A stretch of DNA of 44,995 nucleotides from Oscillospiraceae bacterium (GTDB lineage: Bacteria > Bacillota > Clostridia > Oscillospirales > Acutalibacteraceae): contig WRED01000015.1 in assembly GCA_009779495.1 (NCBI GenBank), positions 1 through 44,995 on the forward strand. Direction: 5' to 3'. Shown one piece after another: positions 42,617-44,995 of this stretch. The notes beneath the pieces are model-generated. The model ran no database searches, was not told the DNA's origin, and was given only the letters and a program-made list of their open reading frames with translations. Every line of letters begins with the position of its first letter. Positions within the stretch are counted from its first letter, which is position 1. A program made the position numbers and the translations under genes.

Positions 42617-44683
42617 TTACGGAGTGCCGTGCGCCTGCCTGTACGCTTCCAAATCCATCGGGACAAGCTTATCCACATCCACAAAATCGATCCAGGATTT
42701 CATCTTGGCCCAGTCATAGGGGCGGTGCAGCCAGACGTAGGTGTTATACGGCTCGACCATGGCCGCGCTGAACCTGTCAAGGCCCAGCAAGACGCATTCG
42801 TAGAACAGCGCCTTGTTGTTGCGCAGCCTGTTGGGGTTGCACCAGGAGTAATCGCCGATCATATAGTTGGCTTCGTGAAGCTTCAGGCACAGCCGGGTGC
42901 GTTTGACGGCCAGCAGCTGATCCTTGTTTCCCGCCGCGGCTTGCTCGGCTTTGTCGAAGAGCGCGTCCATCTTCCTGCACTCGGCGGGCGTCAGATAGGT
43001 GAAAACCTCGACGCGGCCGAACACGCCCAAATGGTTCATGCCAATTGTTTTGTTCGTAAAATAATCAAGGAATTCCCTGACATAGGGGGCCGCGCCCCTG
43101 CCGTAGTAGGCGTTCATGAACTCGTCCATAATCTGGTTGGTGTTTTGGTAGGGATCCCACAGCAGCTTGGCCAGCAGGTAGCCGCGCATCTCCCCGAACT
43201 CGCCGCTGGCGCTGCCGGGAAGCACCTCTGTCCCGCCCGTGTCATAGCCTTGCTCGTATACGCCGCGCACGCTGTTTTCCACAAAGAATTGGAGGTTTGC
43301 GGCCAGCACCTGGAAGTTCGGATAAATGGCGGGGTAGAATTCAAAGCAGGTCGTATAATCCCAGACATACATCTGCGCGCCGTTGACCTTGCACAGCTCA
43401 TTCCATTCCCTCATGTATTGGGCCAAAGCGCTTGTATGGGGCTTCATATCCGCGAAAATACCGTCACTGCCCCTGCCGTGGCCGCAGTCCTCCAGCGGGT
43501 GGACAAAGCAGGAGCCCATCGTACAGAAACGCACGATGACGTTCTTATCGGGAACGATGTTTTTCGGCGGCTTTACGGTGTAGGTGTAGGCAAAGGTGTC
43601 AATCAGGATGTCGGGCCTGTGGGGGAATCTTTCTTTAACAGCTCTGGCGATCTCATTCGTGAACCAGATGTTCGTGCCGGACGGGCCGCCGTACATCGCG
43701 TCCATGGCCAGGCAGTTGTCGCACTGGCAGGGATAGTCGTTGTCCTCCTGGGTGACGGACACGATCTTGAAGTTCGGATCATTCTCGTGGTGGCTGATCC
43801 ACTCAAACACGCCGTCCCGGACAATCTCGAATACCCTCGGGTTCGTCAGGCAGCGCTGGTGCGGGGTCCATTCTCCCCGGTCCTTCTGGTAGGAAAACAA
43901 CGTCGGCTCGGCCGCGAACATCGACTGGGGAAGTAAAAACCACAGCGTATGGCAGAAGCCGCCGAAGTAGTTGAACTGGTTGCCGTACTCTGCTCCCATA
44001 CCCATACCCATAAAGGAGTTGAGCTTATGGAAGGCCTTGAACTCGGGGTACAGGTAAACATACGGCCAGTAATCGTCCCGGTAATCCAGCATGGGATTCT
44101 GCGCGTCGTACAGCTCGTCCTTAATAAAGATTGTCTGCTTCTTCGGCGTGGTTCTCAGCTCCGGGGTGTACCAGCGGCATCCCAGCTGCTCCTCGATAAA
44201 GCTGGCGCAGCCGTACATCGTGCCCCGGCCGTTGGCCGCGCTGCCGCTGATGAAGATGTTGTCTCCGACGGTCATTTTGACGAAGCTCTCGTCGGTTTCA
44301 AGCGCGTTCACGGCGGATTCCAGCTCACTGCCGCCCAAAGCCGTTTTACCGATGGAAATAAACTTGCCCGATTCATAGGCCGATTCGGCGATAACCGTCA
44401 AAGGCCCGGGCGCGTTTTTGTCCCTGCCCAGCATTTCATTCAGGAATTCGTTGAGCCAGCGCGCGCCCGTATAAAACGATTGCGGAGCGCCGTCGGGAAT
44501 CACAATAACGTAATCGGTTTCGCCGTCCTCAAACAGCCGCAGCCCCTCGGTGACCTCCCCGGCCGCCGCGTAAGCGCCGCCGCCGTAATCGACCGCGCCC
44601 TTGGGTATGTCGTAAATCAGGGGCGCGAAAGCGGACTGGAAGAATAGCAGGAGGCTGACAAAAAATGTCTGTATCATTGCCAT
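42617..44683 (-). CDS. DUF4838 domain protein, secreted or membrane-anchored, glycoside-hydrolase-like
   Basis: A 688-residue protein with an N-terminal hydrophobic segment (MAMIQTFFVSLLLFFQSAFA) that is a signal peptide or anchor. A glucuronidase-like N-terminal domain follows (YVIVIPDGAPQSF, ISIGKTAL, GTMYGCASFIEEQLGCRWYTPE), then the DUF4838 barrel with KIVSVTQEDNDYPCQCDNC and VWDYTTCFEFYPAIYPNFQVL in separate elements, and a helical C-terminus. Homologues are presumed glycan-active, but no activity is established to my knowledge. The start is set at ATG 44683; a TTG three codons upstream is closer to GAGGGGACGG. It is monocistronic behind a consensus promoter. Confidence 0.85.
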   Translation of the reverse strand: MAMIQTFFVSLLLFFQSAFAPLIYDIPKGAVDYGGGAYAAAGEVTEGLRLFEDGETDYVIVIPDGAPQSFYTGARWLNEFLNEMLGRDKNAPGPLTVIAESAYESGKFISIGKTALGGSELESAVNALETDESFVKMTVGDNIFISGSAANGRGTMYGCASFIEEQLGCRWYTPELRTTPKKQTIFIKDELYDAQNPMLDYRDDYWPYVYLYPEFKAFHKLNSFMGMGMGAEYGNQFNYFGGFCHTLWFLLPQSMFAAEPTLFSYQKDRGEWTPHQRCLTNPRVFEIVRDGVFEWISHHENDPNFKIVSVTQEDNDYPCQCDNCLAMDAMYGGPSGTNIWFTNEIARAVKERFPHRPDILIDTFAYTYTVKPPKNIVPDKNVIVRFCTMGSCFVHPLEDCGHGRGSDGIFADMKPHTSALAQYMREWNELCKVNGAQMYVWDYTTCFEFYPAIYPNFQVLAANLQFFVENSVRGVYEQGYDTGGTEVLPGSASGEFGEMRGYLLAKLLWDPYQNTNQIMDEFMNAYYGRGAAPYVREFLDYFTNKTIGMNHLGVFGRVEVFTYLTPAECRKMDALFDKAEQAAAGNKDQLLAVKRTRLCLKLHEANYMIGDYSWCNPNRLRNNKALFYECVLLGLDRFSAAMVEPYNTYVWLHRPYDWAKMKSWIDFVDVDKLVPMDLEAYRQAHGTP

Positions 44684-44724
44684 AAAAAACAACCGTCCCC
44701 TCGTTTTATTTTTGGGTTCATTTT

Positions 44725-44753
44725 ATTATAACAAGGCAGGGAGTTGGTGTCAA
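44725..44753 (-). promoter_or_regulatory. consensus sigma-A promoter of the DUF4838 gene
   Basis: Perfect TTGACA, 17-nt spacer and perfect TATAAT on the minus strand, 41 nt upstream of the start codon. Confidence 0.9.
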
Positions 44754-44797
44754 GGATTTAACTTGATAAAGCGGCAAATTTTTCACGGCAAAAAAAT

Positions 44798-44827
44798 TTG
44801 ACGAACAAGGTGGTTTCGTGATATAAT
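44798..44827 (+). promoter_or_regulatory. plus-strand promoter abutting a MITE
   Basis: TTGACG, 18-nt spacer and TATAAT, divergent from the DUF4838 promoter. The palindromic element at 44828 begins directly after the -10 hexamer. Confidence 0.6.
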
Positions 44828-44995
44828 ATTAGGGCGTGTTTGAAAAACCCCACGAGCACAGCTTTTTGGCGATTTTTCCGTCGCACCGCGTTAAAATTTC
44901 TTGAAATACGGGCGTATTCCTTCAAAATTTTACCTTGTGCGGCGAAAAAATCGCTCAAAAATCTGCACACGGGGATTTTTCAAACACGCCCTAAT
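44828..44995. repeat. 168-bp palindromic element with GGGCGTGTTTGAAAAA ends
   Basis: ATTAGGGCGTGTTTGAAAAA at the left end is the exact inverse of the right end, which finishes at the last base of the window. The interior is also largely self-complementary (GTCGCAC/GTGCGGC, TTAAAATTTCTTGAA with TTCAAAATTTTA, centre ATACGGGCGTAT). There is no ORF. It looks like a non-autonomous MITE or a large RNA hairpin. Confidence 0.85.

Noticed and set aside
42669..42677. TTATCCACA, a perfect DnaA box
   Set aside because: It is a single copy inside the DUF4838 coding sequence with no neighbouring boxes, so chance is the simpler explanation.

Overview
The window looks like a chromosomal segment of a Gram-positive, anaerobic member of the Bacillota, class Clostridia, probably close to the Oscillospiraceae/Ruminococcaceae. 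The signs are a moderately GC-rich coding background, vegetative sigma-A promoters (several near TTGACA-17-TATAAT), a T-box riboswitch, a clostridial 3-methyl-2-oxobutanoate:ferredoxin oxidoreductase, the YmfF/YmfH peptidase pair, a DUF1934 gene beside argS, and DUF378, DUF4474 and VanZ proteins. The taxonomy is inferred from gene content; there is no rRNA in the window.

Layout. 1-3450 is the edge of an integrative element: the truncated end of a large serine recombinase, then three minus-strand cargo genes that share a domain and a C-terminal tail motif. 3540-7270 carries tRNA-Ser(CGA), a decayed tRNA-like copy, argS, a DUF1934 gene and ddl. 7340-17721 is a plus-strand run of core genes: a hypothetical gene, gyrB, a DUF2461 gene, a small ORF, gyrA, a methylglyoxal-synthase-like gene, hisS and aspS. 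17750-18830 is an AT-richer islet with a Panacea-domain gene overlapping a small two-helix membrane protein, a plausible toxin-antitoxin pair. 18838-24760 is a minus-strand operon behind a consensus promoter and a T-box leader: P-loop ATPase, ferredoxin, VorB-like alpha, TPP beta and gamma subunits, an XRE-cupin regulator and an acyl-CoA synthetase. 25015-27011 has two envelope proteins. 27174-32210 holds ssrA, smpB, yhbY, rdgB, ftsY, a methyltransferase and dnaA. 32320-36900 has a YhcH-family gene, lgt, ymfH, ymfF and a GNAT. 36930-44995 has DUF378, VanZ, an orphan peptide-binding lipoprotein, NUDIX, topB, a DUF4838 protein and a palindromic mobile element.

The most interesting system is the T-box/2-oxoacid oxidoreductase/acyl-CoA synthetase operon. 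A tRNA-sensing leader is expected on amino-acid supply genes. I therefore propose that the operon makes branched-chain (or another) amino acid by activating a carboxylic acid to acyl-CoA and reductively carboxylating it, rather than by degrading amino acids. The second theme is a set of short tandem arrays with an exact 7-bp period, of several different sequences, lying in spacers just before ribosome binding sites, beside ssrA, across the topB stop codon and inside the gyrA coding tail. The third is the Panacea/membrane-protein pair. Palindromic MITE-like repeats of three kinds are also present.
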